A stretch of DNA of 64,000 nucleotides from a bacterium (GTDB lineage Bacteria; Vulcanimicrobiota; Xenobia; Xenobiales; JADMJV01): positions 1 through 64,000 of the forward strand of contig JADMJV010000010.1 of the NCBI GenBank assembly GCA_018780265.1. The letters run 5' to 3'. Made by a program: the position numbers and the translations under genes. Every line of letters begins with the position of its first letter. Within the stretch, counting starts at the first letter, position 1. The notes below the pieces were generated by a model. That model searched no databases. It was not told the DNA's origin and saw nothing but the letters and a program-made list of their open reading frames with translations. This document shows positions 16,161-25,704 of this stretch, piece by piece.

Positions 16161-16921
16161 TCCTGGTGGTGATACCTGCCTACAACGAAGAAGCCAATGT
16201 GGCGCGCCTGCTGGGCGACCTGGCCGAGATTCTGGGGGAGCTGATGCCCGCCTCCCGGGTGCTGGTGGCGTTGGTGGATGACGGCTCCAAAGACCGCACA
16301 GTGGCCGTAGCCGAAGGGGCCGCGGAGCGACTCCGCACCGCCAATTTTGAGTGTACAACGCTGCGGCACCCGGAGAATCGTGGTCTTGCGGAAGCTATTA
16401 AGACGGGCCTGTTGTATGCCTGTGACCGGGCCAATCCCAAGGACATCATTGTCACGATGGATTGCGACAACAGCCACACCCCGGGGCTCATGGTTCAATT
16501 GACGCGGCGAATCTTTGAGGGCTATGACGTAGCGGTGGCTTCCCGGTTCATATCGGGAAGTCGCGTGGTGGGTTTGACGCTGTTTCGGCAGGCTCTCAGC
16601 CTGGGGGCCGCGATATTGCTGAAGACCCTGCTGCCGATCCCGGGGATTCGGGACTACACTTGCGGGTATCGCGCTTATCGGGCTGCGGTGATCCAGCCTA
16701 TCGTGCGGGACAATCCGCGCTTCATTTCGGAGACGGGGTTTTCGGTGATGCTGGACATTCTGCTGAAGTTGCATCATCACGATCGGCACCTGGCCTTCGT
16801 GGAGGTCCCCATTCTACTGCGTTACGACTGGAAGAAGGGGGCCAGCAAGATGGCGGTGGGGCGGACGATCCGCCAGACGCTGCGGTTGTTGGCGCGGCGC
16901 CGGTTGGGATATTGGGACTGA
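16157..16921 (+). CDS. Family 2 glycosyltransferase, dolichol-phosphate-mannose-synthase-like
   Basis: 254 residues, starting in an ATGA overlap with the methyltransferase. GT2 features in order: LVVIPAYNEEANVARLL, ALVDDGSKDRT, NRGLAEAIKTGLLYA, VTMDCDNSHTPGL (the DxD region) and ASRFISGSRVVG, with GIRDYTCGYRAYR near the acceptor site. This is the pattern of soluble polyprenyl-phosphate glycosyltransferases that make the donor used by GT-C enzymes, which fits the GT-C gene two places upstream. Confidence 0.88.
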   Translation: MILVVIPAYNEEANVARLLGDLAEILGELMPASRVLVALVDDGSKDRTVAVAEGAAERLRTANFECTTLRHPENRGLAEAIKTGLLYACDRANPKDIIVTMDCDNSHTPGLMVQLTRRIFEGYDVAVASRFISGSRVVGLTLFRQALSLGAAILLKTLLPIPGIRDYTCGYRAYRAAVIQPIVRDNPRFISETGFSVMLDILLKLHHHDRHLAFVEVPILLRYDWKKGASKMAVGRTIRQTLRLLARRRLGYWD

Positions 16922-16992
16922 CTGCTCAACCACGGGGAACCGGAACCCATGCCACAGGACATTGCCCAGGGCGATAGAAGCCTGACCCTCCA

Positions 16993-18339
16993 ATGAAATC
17001 CGGCTCCTCCAACCCTCTCAGCTACGCCCTGGCCTGGATCGCGGCCGAAGTGTCCACCTTAAGTCGATACTATGACGCAGTGGTCCAATGGCGTCCCCGA
17101 TCCCAAGACCATGGCCAGTTGTTGGACCAAATCGAATGCGCGCATAAAACCGTGGCTTCCACGGGAGAACAGCTGCGAGAAATATGCGCGACCCACGGAT
17201 CGGTGCTGGTGCTGTTCAACGGGAACACCAACTACGACCTGGACATTCAAGCAACATTCGAAGAAGTCCACCGCTACCTCAATCGCTCCAGCCGGGTGGT
17301 CCTGGTCAGCTACAATTCCTACCTCACCTGGGCGTATCGACTGGCCAAATGGCTGGGCCTGAGGCGCGATGAAATTCCAGCCACCTTCATCACTCGCACC
17401 AGTCTGGCGTGTTTGTGCAAATTGGCCGGTTTTGAAGTGGTTCGCTCTCGCCCTTGTTGCCCGAGCCCGCTAAACTTGGGACCATTGTCGGCCGTATTCA
17501 ATCAGATCTCAGCCCTGATGCCCCTATCGCGAACTTCCGCGCTGGCCGAAGTCACAACCCTTCGACCGGTGAAATCCGAAACGACCCGACCGTCCTTGAG
17601 CATCATCGTGCCCGCCCGCAACGAAAGAGGAAACTTACGCAGGATTCTCGAGGAAATCCCCGACCTTGATTGCCAGATGGAAGTTGTCTTCGTGGAAGGC
17701 CACTCCACAGACGGAACCTGGGAAGAGCTGCAACGGCTGATCCCGGAGTACCGGCATCGATTTCCCATCCAGTCCATCCAGCAGAGCGGAGTGGGCAAAT
17801 GTGATGCAGTCCGGTCAGGATTTTCCCGAGCCTCCGGGGAAGTGTTAACCATCCTGGATGCCGATTTGACGATGCCGGCACCTATGCTGAGGCGCTTTTA
17901 CGACGCCTACCTGCAAGGTCACGGCGACTTTATCAATGGGAACCGGCTCACCTACCCTATGGAAGGCAAGGCCATGCGCTTTCTGAATCGGCTGGGCAAC
18001 CTGTTCTTTGCCAAATCGCTGAGCAGCGTGCTTGAGGTTCCCTTGGGCGACAGCCTGTGCGGCACCAAATTGGTGAGTCGAGTTACGTATGACAAAATGT
18101 GTCAGTGGCGGGCCGATTTCGGAGACTTCGACCCCTTCGGCGATTTTGAATTGTTGTTCCCGGCCGCCATTCTAGGCCTGGGAATCATGGACATGCCCAT
18201 CCATTATCGCGATAGAGTCTATGGCAGCACCAACATCAGCCGATTTCGCCATGGCTTCATTCTGCTGAAAATGACCTGCATCGGACTCTTCCGTGTCCGC
18301 TTGTCTCCCCCACCGAGGCGGCCGTCACGAGTCCGATGA
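16993..18339 (+). CDS. GT2 glycosyltransferase with an N-terminal methyltransferase-like relic
   Basis: 448 residues. Residues about 70-160 resemble the second half of a class I methyltransferase (VLVLFNGNTNYDLDIQATFEEVHRYL, VVLVSYNSYLTWAYRLAKWLG, CKLAGFEVVR), but no glycine-rich SAM motif precedes it. From about residue 197 it is a GT2 enzyme: LSIIVPARNERGNLRRIL, VEGHSTDGTWEEL, GKCDAVRSGFSRASGE, TILDADLTMPA and LGDSLCGTKLVSR. An ATGA overlap couples it to the next methyltransferase. The two-part layout may tether or position the transferase. Confidence 0.8.
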   Translation: MKSGSSNPLSYALAWIAAEVSTLSRYYDAVVQWRPRSQDHGQLLDQIECAHKTVASTGEQLREICATHGSVLVLFNGNTNYDLDIQATFEEVHRYLNRSSRVVLVSYNSYLTWAYRLAKWLGLRRDEIPATFITRTSLACLCKLAGFEVVRSRPCCPSPLNLGPLSAVFNQISALMPLSRTSALAEVTTLRPVKSETTRPSLSIIVPARNERGNLRRILEEIPDLDCQMEVVFVEGHSTDGTWEELQRLIPEYRHRFPIQSIQQSGVGKCDAVRSGFSRASGEVLTILDADLTMPAPMLRRFYDAYLQGHGDFINGNRLTYPMEGKAMRFLNRLGNLFFAKSLSSVLEVPLGDSLCGTKLVSRVTYDKMCQWRADFGDFDPFGDFELLFPAAILGLGIMDMPIHYRDRVYGSTNISRFRHGFILLKMTCIGLFRVRLSPPPRRPSRVR

Positions 18340-19127
18340 GCATTCTGTCGCGTCTACTCAGCCCTCTTCGGATTCCTGAAACCCGGGGACTGGACCTGGA
18401 TGACCCCTCTACGACCTTAGTCCATCGCCAAATTATTCGCCGCAAGCCCTTTTTAGAAAAACTCTATCGCGATTGGTATCTTTCTCTGCGGCACCTGGAC
18501 GGAGGTTTGTCTGGACCACGCCTCGAGATCGGCTCAGGAGGGGGATTTATCCAGGAGGTGATTCCCGGCACCATCACCTCGGACATCCTTGCCCTGCCCC
18601 ACGTGGACCGCGTCCTGTCGGGCCAACAGCTACCCTTTGAAGACTCCAGTCTGGCCGCTATCTATATGCTCAACACTTTGCACCACGTTCCCCAACCGGC
18701 ACAACTTTTACTGGAAACCCAACGCTGCTTGAAACCAGGCGGCCGACTGATCTGCCTGGAACCGGCCCCGACCTGGTTTGGAAACTTTATCTACACCTGG
18801 TTACACCACGAACCCTGCGACACCCGGGCCGGTTTGGTGCTGGAGAAATCGGACTCCCCGCTCTCGCATAGCAATTCGGCCCTGCCCTGGATCTGGTTTG
18901 TGCGCGAGGCTGCATCTTTTCGGGCGACTTTCCCCGGGCTGCGCATTGCTCATCTAACCTACCATACGCCCTTCCGCTATTTGGTCAGCGGCGGAGTCTC
19001 CTTCCGGTGCCTCCTCCCTACCGGCTCCTACCCCTGGATTTGCGCCCTGGAGATGGCCCTGCGGCCGCTCAATCCCTGGATTGGCATGTTTATGACCGTG
19101 GCCGTGGAGCGAGTCGCATCAAGCTGA
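18336..19127 (+). CDS. Class I SAM-dependent methyltransferase
   Basis: 263 residues beginning in an ATGA overlap with the previous gene. The SAM-binding region reads PRLEIGSGGGFIQEV, and the next motifs are LPFEDSSLAAIYMLNTLHHVPQP and CLKPGGRLICLEP. It is the last gene of the plus-strand glycan operon and converges with the minus-strand operon, separated by only 10 nt. Substrate unknown; lipid-linked sugar or acyl glycan is likely from context. Confidence 0.85.
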   Translation: MSILSRLLSPLRIPETRGLDLDDPSTTLVHRQIIRRKPFLEKLYRDWYLSLRHLDGGLSGPRLEIGSGGGFIQEVIPGTITSDILALPHVDRVLSGQQLPFEDSSLAAIYMLNTLHHVPQPAQLLLETQRCLKPGGRLICLEPAPTWFGNFIYTWLHHEPCDTRAGLVLEKSDSPLSHSNSALPWIWFVREAASFRATFPGLRIAHLTYHTPFRYLVSGGVSFRCLLPTGSYPWICALEMALRPLNPWIGMFMTVAVERVASS

Positions 19128-19137
19128 GACGAAGGGC

Positions 19138-19881
19138 TCAGGGATTCTCCCCTCTTATTTCTAGAGAACCGGCGATCTCCCTCAACCCGGGCAATTGCTC
19201 CAGGCAAAGCCCCACGGGGTGGACCCAGGCCACCAAAGCCTTGGGTATCAGCGGGTGCAAGAAATCATAAGGCCGAATATGAACACCCACAAAGCCATGG
19301 GCCCGCAACATGCTGGCCAACGACCAGCGAAAAAAGGCGGTCTCGTCTGGTGAGTTTTGCAGTCGTCGACCGATCCAGGGCACGTTTTTTTCCACGGCGA
19401 TTTGGGGATTGAGCATGTTCGGCTCCGAAAACCAAAATTTGCCACCGGGCTTGAGCACCCGCCGAATTTCCTGCAAGGCCTCAGCTAACGGTAGATGGTG
19501 CAGCACAGAGTTGCCCACCACGGCATCAAAGGAGGCCTCTGGCATCCCCAAATGGCAAGCGTCGGCCGCAAAGAAACTCGTTCCAGGCCGGCGGCCGTAC
19601 CGGTCCTTCACTCGCTCCACCGTCGCCGGTGAAATATCACAGGCCGTCAACTCCATCCCTACCGCCGTGTCTAGCAGTGGCCCGGTCAAGGAGCCGGTGC
19701 CGCACCCCAACTCTAAGACCTTGAGGCCTTGAGAATGCCCCAGGAACCGGGCGATTAGCTGAGCTCGCCTGTGCAGGCGCATCTTGCCGGCATAGGTTGT
19801 GCTGCCCCACCAAATTTCCCCGGTAGATTCGGCCAACTGGTCGAAGTGTACCTGCTCGCGATCTTGTCTGGACAGGCTCAT
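19138..19881 (-). CDS. Class I SAM-dependent methyltransferase (UbiE-like)
   Basis: 247 residues. The SAM site shows as LKVLELGCGTGSLTGPLL, LTACDISPATVERV, PEASFDAVVGNSVLHHLPLAEALQEI and VLKPGGKFWFSEPN. The start ATG overlaps the stop of the GT-C gene upstream (ATGA), so the pair mirrors the GT-C/methyltransferase pair on the plus strand at 13993-16160. Likely acts on the product or carrier of its partner. Confidence 0.87.
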   Translation of the reverse strand: MSLSRQDREQVHFDQLAESTGEIWWGSTTYAGKMRLHRRAQLIARFLGHSQGLKVLELGCGTGSLTGPLLDTAVGMELTACDISPATVERVKDRYGRRPGTSFFAADACHLGMPEASFDAVVGNSVLHHLPLAEALQEIRRVLKPGGKFWFSEPNMLNPQIAVEKNVPWIGRRLQNSPDETAFFRWSLASMLRAHGFVGVHIRPYDFLHPLIPKALVAWVHPVGLCLEQLPGLREIAGSLEIRGENP

Positions 19882-21422
19882 GGAGGTGTCTCCTCTCGGG
19901 CCCAGACCTCGTAACCACTATAAGCCCAAACCTTATGGTAGTGCGCAAAGACCCGGGGGAATTGCTTTTCATACTCGGCCCGGAACTCCTCGACAGGAGC
20001 CTGAGGGTACTGGTTGTGAATCGCTTCCATACTCAGCACTCGATGAATGATGTAGGGAACCTTGAGTCTCTGCAGACGCTCAACGCAGTCGGTAAATTCT
20101 CGTTCTTCAAACAGCCAGGGCACCAAAATCGGCTGAGGGATTGGATCCTGAAGTCTTTCGAGGGTGTATATCCTTGTGAAATAGGGGTGAGCCAGCACCT
20201 GGGTACCGGGCGGGCAGTGCTTCTCGATCCAAACATGTAGTTGGTTATGAGCCATAGCTTCCTGAGGCGACAGCGCCCAATACGTGCCAACCCTGGTCTC
20301 AACGGGGTAGCAAAAAGCCAGTCCTATCGACCAGGAGCGAAGCAGCCACCCCAACAACTCCAAGCCAGCCCACAATCCCAAGACCAGGTTGCGACCACGC
20401 CAAGGACGAGCCACAAGAGCCAACAAACCCAACTGAAAGGCCGGAGCCGCGTAGCTCAAATAGTCGATGGTTTGACAGTACCCTGTTGTCAACGCCCAGG
20501 CCAGGCAGGCGTAGGCCAACACGATGCCTATCCGATTCCTGCGACGTTCAGCCAAACCCAAACCCAGAAGGATCACAATATAGAACATTCCATATTGCGC
20601 CACCAAGCGACCAAACTCGCTCCAGGCCGCCAAACAGTGAATGGTCTGTTGGTGCAGATCCATACCCTGCAGGCTAACCAGCCATTCCTTCAGGTATTTC
20701 CAAGAGTAAGGCTGATTATTAAACTGTACGTGCCGAGCCAGAATGGTCACATGGTTATGCCAAACCTGGGGAGCCAGAGGCAGCCATGGCAGCCACAACA
20801 GGCATTGAGTACCTAGATAACTCCATCCAACCCGAAGCACGCCGACAGGTCGGCAGCGCAGAATTACAAAGAGGACCATCAGCAATGAAGACAATCCATT
20901 GGATTGAAGAAACCAACTCGACAAGGCGGCGCTAACGCCGACCCACTGGCTGGATCTTGGCCCAGGTTTCTCGACCCAGACCATAAGGCAACGCAGACAG
21001 ATCAGGGTGCTCAAGGCTCCGAACCAATGATGGTTCAGCGCGGGCTTTTCCACCAAACTGCCACAAATCCAAAGCAGCCAGGGCAAGTAAGCCAAAGGAC
21101 CCTGGACGACCCGGCGTGAGCAGTCAAAGATCACCAGGCCGGACAACGAACTGATGACCCCCATCAAAGAACGAGTGCCCAACTGGCCGCTTCCAAAAAA
21201 CAGGAAGTAAAAGGCGGTCACAAAGTAAGTGCCGGGGGTGTGGCGAGTGGTCCAGTCGCGATAAGGGAGTTCACCGCCCAGGAGGCGAGTGGCGCCCAAC
21301 ACGGCCACCGCAGCCTCGTCATCCATGTCGTGGTAACAACCCCAGTGTGGCACGGTTGCCGCCAAACCCAAACAGAACAGCACCAGGTATAGTCTCGCCT
21401 CAGGGCCGGTCGGAAGTCGCAT
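19878..21422 (-). CDS. GT-C type membrane glycosyltransferase, paralogue of the 13993 gene
   Basis: 514 residues with about ten membrane segments. The first loop YHDMDDEAAVAVLGATRLLG...LPYRDWTTRHTPG carries the acidic motif of GT-C transferases. Shared landmarks with the gene at 13993-15513 include WFLQSNGL, LLWLPWLP, NNQPYSWKYL and the late YPVETRVGTYWA / ISTRSGVYYA pair, so the two arose by duplication. Long conserved spacing argues both are active. It heads the minus-strand arm of the island. Confidence 0.8.
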   Translation of the reverse strand: MRLPTGPEARLYLVLFCLGLAATVPHWGCYHDMDDEAAVAVLGATRLLGGELPYRDWTTRHTPGTYFVTAFYFLFFGSGQLGTRSLMGVISSLSGLVIFDCSRRVVQGPLAYLPWLLWICGSLVEKPALNHHWFGALSTLICLRCLMVWVEKPGPRSSQWVGVSAALSSWFLQSNGLSSLLMVLFVILRCRPVGVLRVGWSYLGTQCLLWLPWLPLAPQVWHNHVTILARHVQFNNQPYSWKYLKEWLVSLQGMDLHQQTIHCLAAWSEFGRLVAQYGMFYIVILLGLGLAERRRNRIGIVLAYACLAWALTTGYCQTIDYLSYAAPAFQLGLLALVARPWRGRNLVLGLWAGLELLGWLLRSWSIGLAFCYPVETRVGTYWALSPQEAMAHNQLHVWIEKHCPPGTQVLAHPYFTRIYTLERLQDPIPQPILVPWLFEEREFTDCVERLQRLKVPYIIHRVLSMEAIHNQYPQAPVEEFRAEYEKQFPRVFAHYHKVWAYSGYEVWAREETPP

Positions 21423-21551
21423 GAGGACTTAATTCGGGCCAGAACGGATTGCACGAGTCACCCACCCACCTTCTTTCGAATCCCGGGCCCTACCTGCCCG
21501 TCCAAACCCGATCCGGTGTTCCAGAGGAACGACTGATTGGGTATACCTATA

Positions 21552-22613
21552 ATGATGATTGCTCGTAGACGTTTTTTGCAGATCTGCACCGGCGCAGCCT
21601 GGTGTTGGTCGGGTTGCTCCAGGCCGCCTGTTCCGCTTCAGCCCCACACCCTACTGGAAGTCGACGGCCAAACGGCTCAGACTCTCTCGCAGAAGACCGT
21701 GCCCATCCCCGAAGGCCGTTGGAAGTCACTCTCGACCGGATCGGCGGGGTTTCTACTGGGAGATGCCCACGGGTTGGTCACGGTCCCGTCCGATGGCTCT
21801 GACGTGCATATCGTTGCCGGCCCAACCGATGGACTGTGGGGGCGGACGGACACTTTGATAACAGGGCAAAAAGTAAGCGCCGACGATTACGAATTGACCG
21901 GGCGTGACCCGGCCGCCAACAAACCGCGCTGGTCCACTCGGCTCGGCTATGCCAGCATTTTGGCAGCCACCGATAAGGTCGTGCTGGTGGCTCACCCCAA
22001 GGGGGTCAGCGCCTATGACCTGGACACGGGTCAGCCACTCTGGACCAACCCTTCCGTGCTTCCCGTGCGCAGCCACTTCTTGGGCCGGGACTCGTTGCTG
22101 GTCGGCGGTCTTTCTGGCGAAGTATCCTGGCTGGATTTGGATACCGGCCAGAGCCGGCGAAAAGTATATACTGACAAAGACAGGAACAATCGGGTGATTG
22201 CGCTGGCCAGCGATGGCAAATTCACGTTAGCCTTCACTCGTCGCGTTGCTCTCTTTGGTTTTGGCCCGAGCGGCAACAAGCCGGTTTGGAGGCACCCCAT
22301 CTCTCCGGAAGAGCACGAAAGTGAACTGCTTGCCTGGGCCGACTCGGTGGTTCTGGTGCGCCTGGAAAACTCCAGCGTGGCCTTCGACCTGAGAACGGGC
22401 AAGGAATTGTGGCGCTGCAGTCTGGTGGCACGAGCTGCAGCCACTTCGGACACCGTCGTGACCCTAAAGCCAGCCGCCAGGTCGCTGGTCAACCTGGAGG
22501 CTCGCGACCTGCGCAACGGAAAGGTGCTCTGGAAAAAGACTTCGCAGTTTGCGGCCACCGCCGCACTGGCCAGGGAGAAGTCCTTCTACTTGCTAGGGGA
22601 CAACTTCGGTTAA
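21552..22613 (+). CDS. Tat-exported lipoprotein with PQQ-like beta-propeller
   Basis: The ATG at 21552 gives 353 residues starting MMIARRRFLQICTGAAW, a twin-arginine signal, followed by WSGC as lipobox at about residue 21. The mature part has repeated blades with outer-strand signatures: YDLDTGQPLWTNP, LDLDTGQSRRKV, FDLRTGKELWRCS and RDLRNGKVLWKK, typical of PQQ-like (BamB-type) propellers without a proven cofactor. Such proteins often act as scaffolds in the outer membrane. Its 3' end overlaps the convergent lipoprotein gene by 21 nt. Confidence 0.75.
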   Translation: MMIARRRFLQICTGAAWCWSGCSRPPVPLQPHTLLEVDGQTAQTLSQKTVPIPEGRWKSLSTGSAGFLLGDAHGLVTVPSDGSDVHIVAGPTDGLWGRTDTLITGQKVSADDYELTGRDPAANKPRWSTRLGYASILAATDKVVLVAHPKGVSAYDLDTGQPLWTNPSVLPVRSHFLGRDSLLVGGLSGEVSWLDLDTGQSRRKVYTDKDRNNRVIALASDGKFTLAFTRRVALFGFGPSGNKPVWRHPISPEEHESELLAWADSVVLVRLENSSVAFDLRTGKELWRCSLVARAAATSDTVVTLKPAARSLVNLEARDLRNGKVLWKKTSQFAATAALAREKSFYLLGDNFG

Positions 22614-23231
22614 ATTGGCCAGCCCATGGCCGGACACCGAGAAAGTGCCTTGGGCATTGCCGGCGCTGGGATCGGGTTGCACGTCCTGAAAGGAAAAGTC
22701 GATCTCCACCTGATCGTCGGTCAGGGCTGTAATGGTGACCGTGCCACTACTTGTGGCGTCGGCAATCCAGGCCTGGTTCGTCGTGGCAATCCCCGCCTGA
22801 GTCGTGATGTCGCTCAGAGTGAGAAAACAGCCCGCGTCTCCAGGATTGGCGATCAGGTTGAACGTTTGGCCGACTTCCAGTGGGCTACTCAGAGCCAGAA
22901 CTCCCCAATTGAGCTGGCGAACAGTGACCGCCTGACTGACGCTGGTGGTTTCGGAAAGGCTAAGACTACACTGATTACTGTCGGGGGACTGGTGGGTCAG
23001 GTTGCCCGCCAGGGCGCTGACCTCGGTCACGGGTGGAACCACTCCATTGTAGCCCGGGCCGGCCGTGAACAAGAAATGGGTCACCACTCCCCCACTGACT
23101 AGAAACGTGCGCGGCGCGGGTTCTTCGGCGGGTTCCTCCGCAAAGGTCAATTCGCTGCTGACAATGGGCTTTGTTCCGCACCCGCACAAAGCGAGCAAGA
23201 AGAGAAAGGGGATGAGAATCTTGAGAATCAC
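22593..23231 (-). CDS. Hypothetical lipoprotein
   Basis: 212 residues from a GTG preceded by GGAAGGA. The signal peptide ILKILIPFLFLLALCGC ends in a lipobox with lipidation expected at Cys16 or Cys18. The mature protein is beta-rich with low charge (SGTVTITALTDDQVEIDFSF) and no known domain. It begins 20 nt after the TonB-dependent receptor gene, so it is probably the receptor's surface or periplasmic partner. Confidence 0.65.
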   Translation of the reverse strand: MILKILIPFLFLLALCGCGTKPIVSSELTFAEEPAEEPAPRTFLVSGGVVTHFLFTAGPGYNGVVPPVTEVSALAGNLTHQSPDSNQCSLSLSETTSVSQAVTVRQLNWGVLALSSPLEVGQTFNLIANPGDAGCFLTLSDITTQAGIATTNQAWIADATSSGTVTITALTDDQVEIDFSFQDVQPDPSAGNAQGTFSVSGHGLANLTEVVP

Positions 23232-23251
23232 TGGATTAGTTCCTTCCGAGT

Positions 23252-25591
23252 TTAGAAGCGGATCATGCCGTTGAGTAAGACTCGGCGTTGCTGAACAAAG
23301 CGAGTGCCCGAAAAGTCGCTGAAGAAGTTGAGCAGAGGCCGCTGGTCAAACAGATTGAGCACCTGCAGGCTGCCTCCATATTCCACGCTGTTGGGCTCGC
23401 GCTGGGGCCAGTAATTGACGGAGAGGTTGGTGAGAAATCGAGGCACACGCTCCGTGTTCAGGCCGTAGGGAAAGACTCCGGCGGCGTTATAGAGAGCCAG
23501 AGCTTCCTGAGGGTAGCCACTGCCATAATACATGTCACCGGCCAGGGTGAGACCAGAGTCCCAGGTGTGGGAAAGCCCGGCCGTCACCTGGACCCGCTGA
23601 TCATGATCATTGTATCGGGGAAATTCGGGTGCGCTGCCCTGCTGGGTGGGCTTGGCAACGCTGATCGTGGAGGTGAGGAAGCCGTTCCAGCCCAATTTGT
23701 TGCGAGAACTGAGACTCAGTTCCAGGCCGTTATAGACGGCCGCAGCAAAATTGACAGGCGCATAAATCGGAATATTAGCGATGGGAATTAACTGACCGAT
23801 ATCGATCTGATCGCGGTAATCCTTATGAACCAGGGCAATTTTGCCAGTGACCGTCTGGCCAAATTGATGCTCGTAGCTCAGTTCATAAAGACTGACTCGC
23901 TGGGGCTGGGTACTGGTTTGAAAGCTAAGATCCAGTTCGAGCGGGGGGGCCTGGAACAGTCTGTTGTAAGAGAGCCGAATCGAGTCTTCTGCAGTGGGGG
24001 CATAGGCCAGGTTGACAAACGGGCTGATCTGACCGGTATTGACACTGATGCCATCGCTGAAGCGGTCCACCCGCACACCATAGTTGGCGATAAAGCGCTC
24101 GGCCAGCGGAAAGGTATGGCTGATAAAGGCACCTCCCGAGAAACCGTCACGCAAGACCCGCGAGCGAAAGCGAGTGGCCCCTTGAGGCAGCCCCCCTCCC
24201 CCACCGGCGTCGAGAATGTCGATCTCCTGATCAGATTTGATAAAGTTGGCGTCGGCCCCGGCTACAATGCGGTGGTTATCGCCCAACCGTTTGGTGAATT
24301 GCATCGCTGGCTGAATTTGCGTGATGGCCGTGTTGGTAGTGGGCAGATAAGGAGCGCCCGGATTGGTGGGGTCGGCCGGAAATCCCTCCTCAGCCAATTC
24401 TTCATTGATTTGTTCATCAAAGACGGCATAAGGAGTGAATACTCCATTGTTTCGCACCTGTTGACGCGAGCGCAGATAAGCCAGAGACATCTGCAGGTCG
24501 GACAGTTCGTCCACCTTGCGCTTCCAACTAAAGAGGCCCACGGTATTGGTGTCGTCTTGCGTCTGCAGCACGCCGGCGCCAAAATTTTGGGGAGTTTGAG
24601 CCACGCCATACGTGGCCGACTGGAACGAGGTGGTCAGGCCCACCTCGTCATTTTCTCCCTTCAGGCGAAATCGGGCCACCACATTGGTGTTCTGTCCCCG
24701 GTTGTTAAGGGTTTGTTGGTCCGGGTTGGGGGCTTGAAATTGCAGGTCGGTTGTGCCCGTTTTGGCGCCCACCATATAACTGAAGGAGCCGTCCTCGTTG
24801 GAGCCGCCCAGACGCATCATCATTTGGGCGGTTCCCTGAGTGCCCACCGTGGGACGCATTTCAAAATAGGGCTCTTTACTGCCCCAATCGGTGATGCCGC
24901 TCAAAACCAGTCCTCCCATTCCAGACTGGGAACCGTTGTAGCTACCGGTGCGAGCTTCTAACTGATCCAGGAAGTCCAGGTCGATGGGCGGTGTGGTCGA
25001 ACTGGCCGGGGGAATCGGTAAGGCCACCCCGTCGAGTTGAAAGTTGACGCTCTTGTGATCGCCCCGCACATGCACCTGGCCCACCGAGTTATTGTTGGTG
25101 CCAGGAACGGTGGCCAGCACCCCCTGCAAACTGCGGTCGGCCAGTTGGTTTTGCACAAATTCCCGGTCTCGGCGCGTCACCGCACCGTCGTTGGGGTCTT
25201 TGGAGTTGACCAGCAGTCGATCTTCACGAAACTTGATGCCCCGCTCTTTGCCAGCCACGTCCAGCATCGTCTTATAAGCGGTCTCAGCGCCCCCGTTGAC
25301 CTTGACCAGCGAACGGTCGCCTGTAAATTCCGGGTGCGAAATCTCCACGTAGTATTCTCCCAACTCCAGGTTGGTAAATCGGGCACGACCGGTATCGTCC
25401 GACTTCTTCTCTCTGACTTCGCCTTTGGCAGCCTTGTCCTGAACTCGGATGACCGCGCCCACGATGGGTTTGTCGTTGTCGGCTCGCAGAACTTCGACCA
25501 TGAGGTCGCCTTGAACTTCGATGGCGCCAACCCCCACCCAGCAAAGCAACAGGAGAAGGGCGACTAATGAGTATTGAGATATCCTTATCAT
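23252..25591 (-). CDS. TonB-dependent receptor-like outer-membrane protein
   Basis: 779 residues. After a signal peptide (LVALLLLLCWVGVGAIEV) comes a carboxypeptidase-regulatory-like beta domain (VLRADNDKPIVGAVIRV through YYVEISHPEFTG), then a plug with GVLATVPGTNNNSVGQVHVRGD, FQLDGV and GGLVLSGITDWG. The rest alternates like a beta-barrel and ends in an aromatic residue (LNGMIRF), as expected for BAM-inserted barrels. No TonB box is obvious and no TonB/ExbBD genes are nearby. Ligand unknown. It and the lipoprotein gene after it probably form an operon. Confidence 0.82.
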   Translation of the reverse strand: MIRISQYSLVALLLLLCWVGVGAIEVQGDLMVEVLRADNDKPIVGAVIRVQDKAAKGEVREKKSDDTGRARFTNLELGEYYVEISHPEFTGDRSLVKVNGGAETAYKTMLDVAGKERGIKFREDRLLVNSKDPNDGAVTRRDREFVQNQLADRSLQGVLATVPGTNNNSVGQVHVRGDHKSVNFQLDGVALPIPPASSTTPPIDLDFLDQLEARTGSYNGSQSGMGGLVLSGITDWGSKEPYFEMRPTVGTQGTAQMMMRLGGSNEDGSFSYMVGAKTGTTDLQFQAPNPDQQTLNNRGQNTNVVARFRLKGENDEVGLTTSFQSATYGVAQTPQNFGAGVLQTQDDTNTVGLFSWKRKVDELSDLQMSLAYLRSRQQVRNNGVFTPYAVFDEQINEELAEEGFPADPTNPGAPYLPTTNTAITQIQPAMQFTKRLGDNHRIVAGADANFIKSDQEIDILDAGGGGGLPQGATRFRSRVLRDGFSGGAFISHTFPLAERFIANYGVRVDRFSDGISVNTGQISPFVNLAYAPTAEDSIRLSYNRLFQAPPLELDLSFQTSTQPQRVSLYELSYEHQFGQTVTGKIALVHKDYRDQIDIGQLIPIANIPIYAPVNFAAAVYNGLELSLSSRNKLGWNGFLTSTISVAKPTQQGSAPEFPRYNDHDQRVQVTAGLSHTWDSGLTLAGDMYYGSGYPQEALALYNAAGVFPYGLNTERVPRFLTNLSVNYWPQREPNSVEYGGSLQVLNLFDQRPLLNFFSDFSGTRFVQQRRVLLNGMIRF

Positions 25592-25704
25592 AATGGCGCC
25601 TTATATCCGCCTAGTCTACTCCATAAACCTTCTTGATTGTTCATTATCACTTTGCGAATCCCACGTGGACCCTCAGGCCACCATGAAAGCCTGCGGAAAA
25701 GTGT

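Noticed and set aside
23825..24961. 378-codon frame antisense to the TonB-dependent receptor
   Set aside because: Receptor sequence on the minus strand is continuous and has plug and barrel features; the other strand has none.
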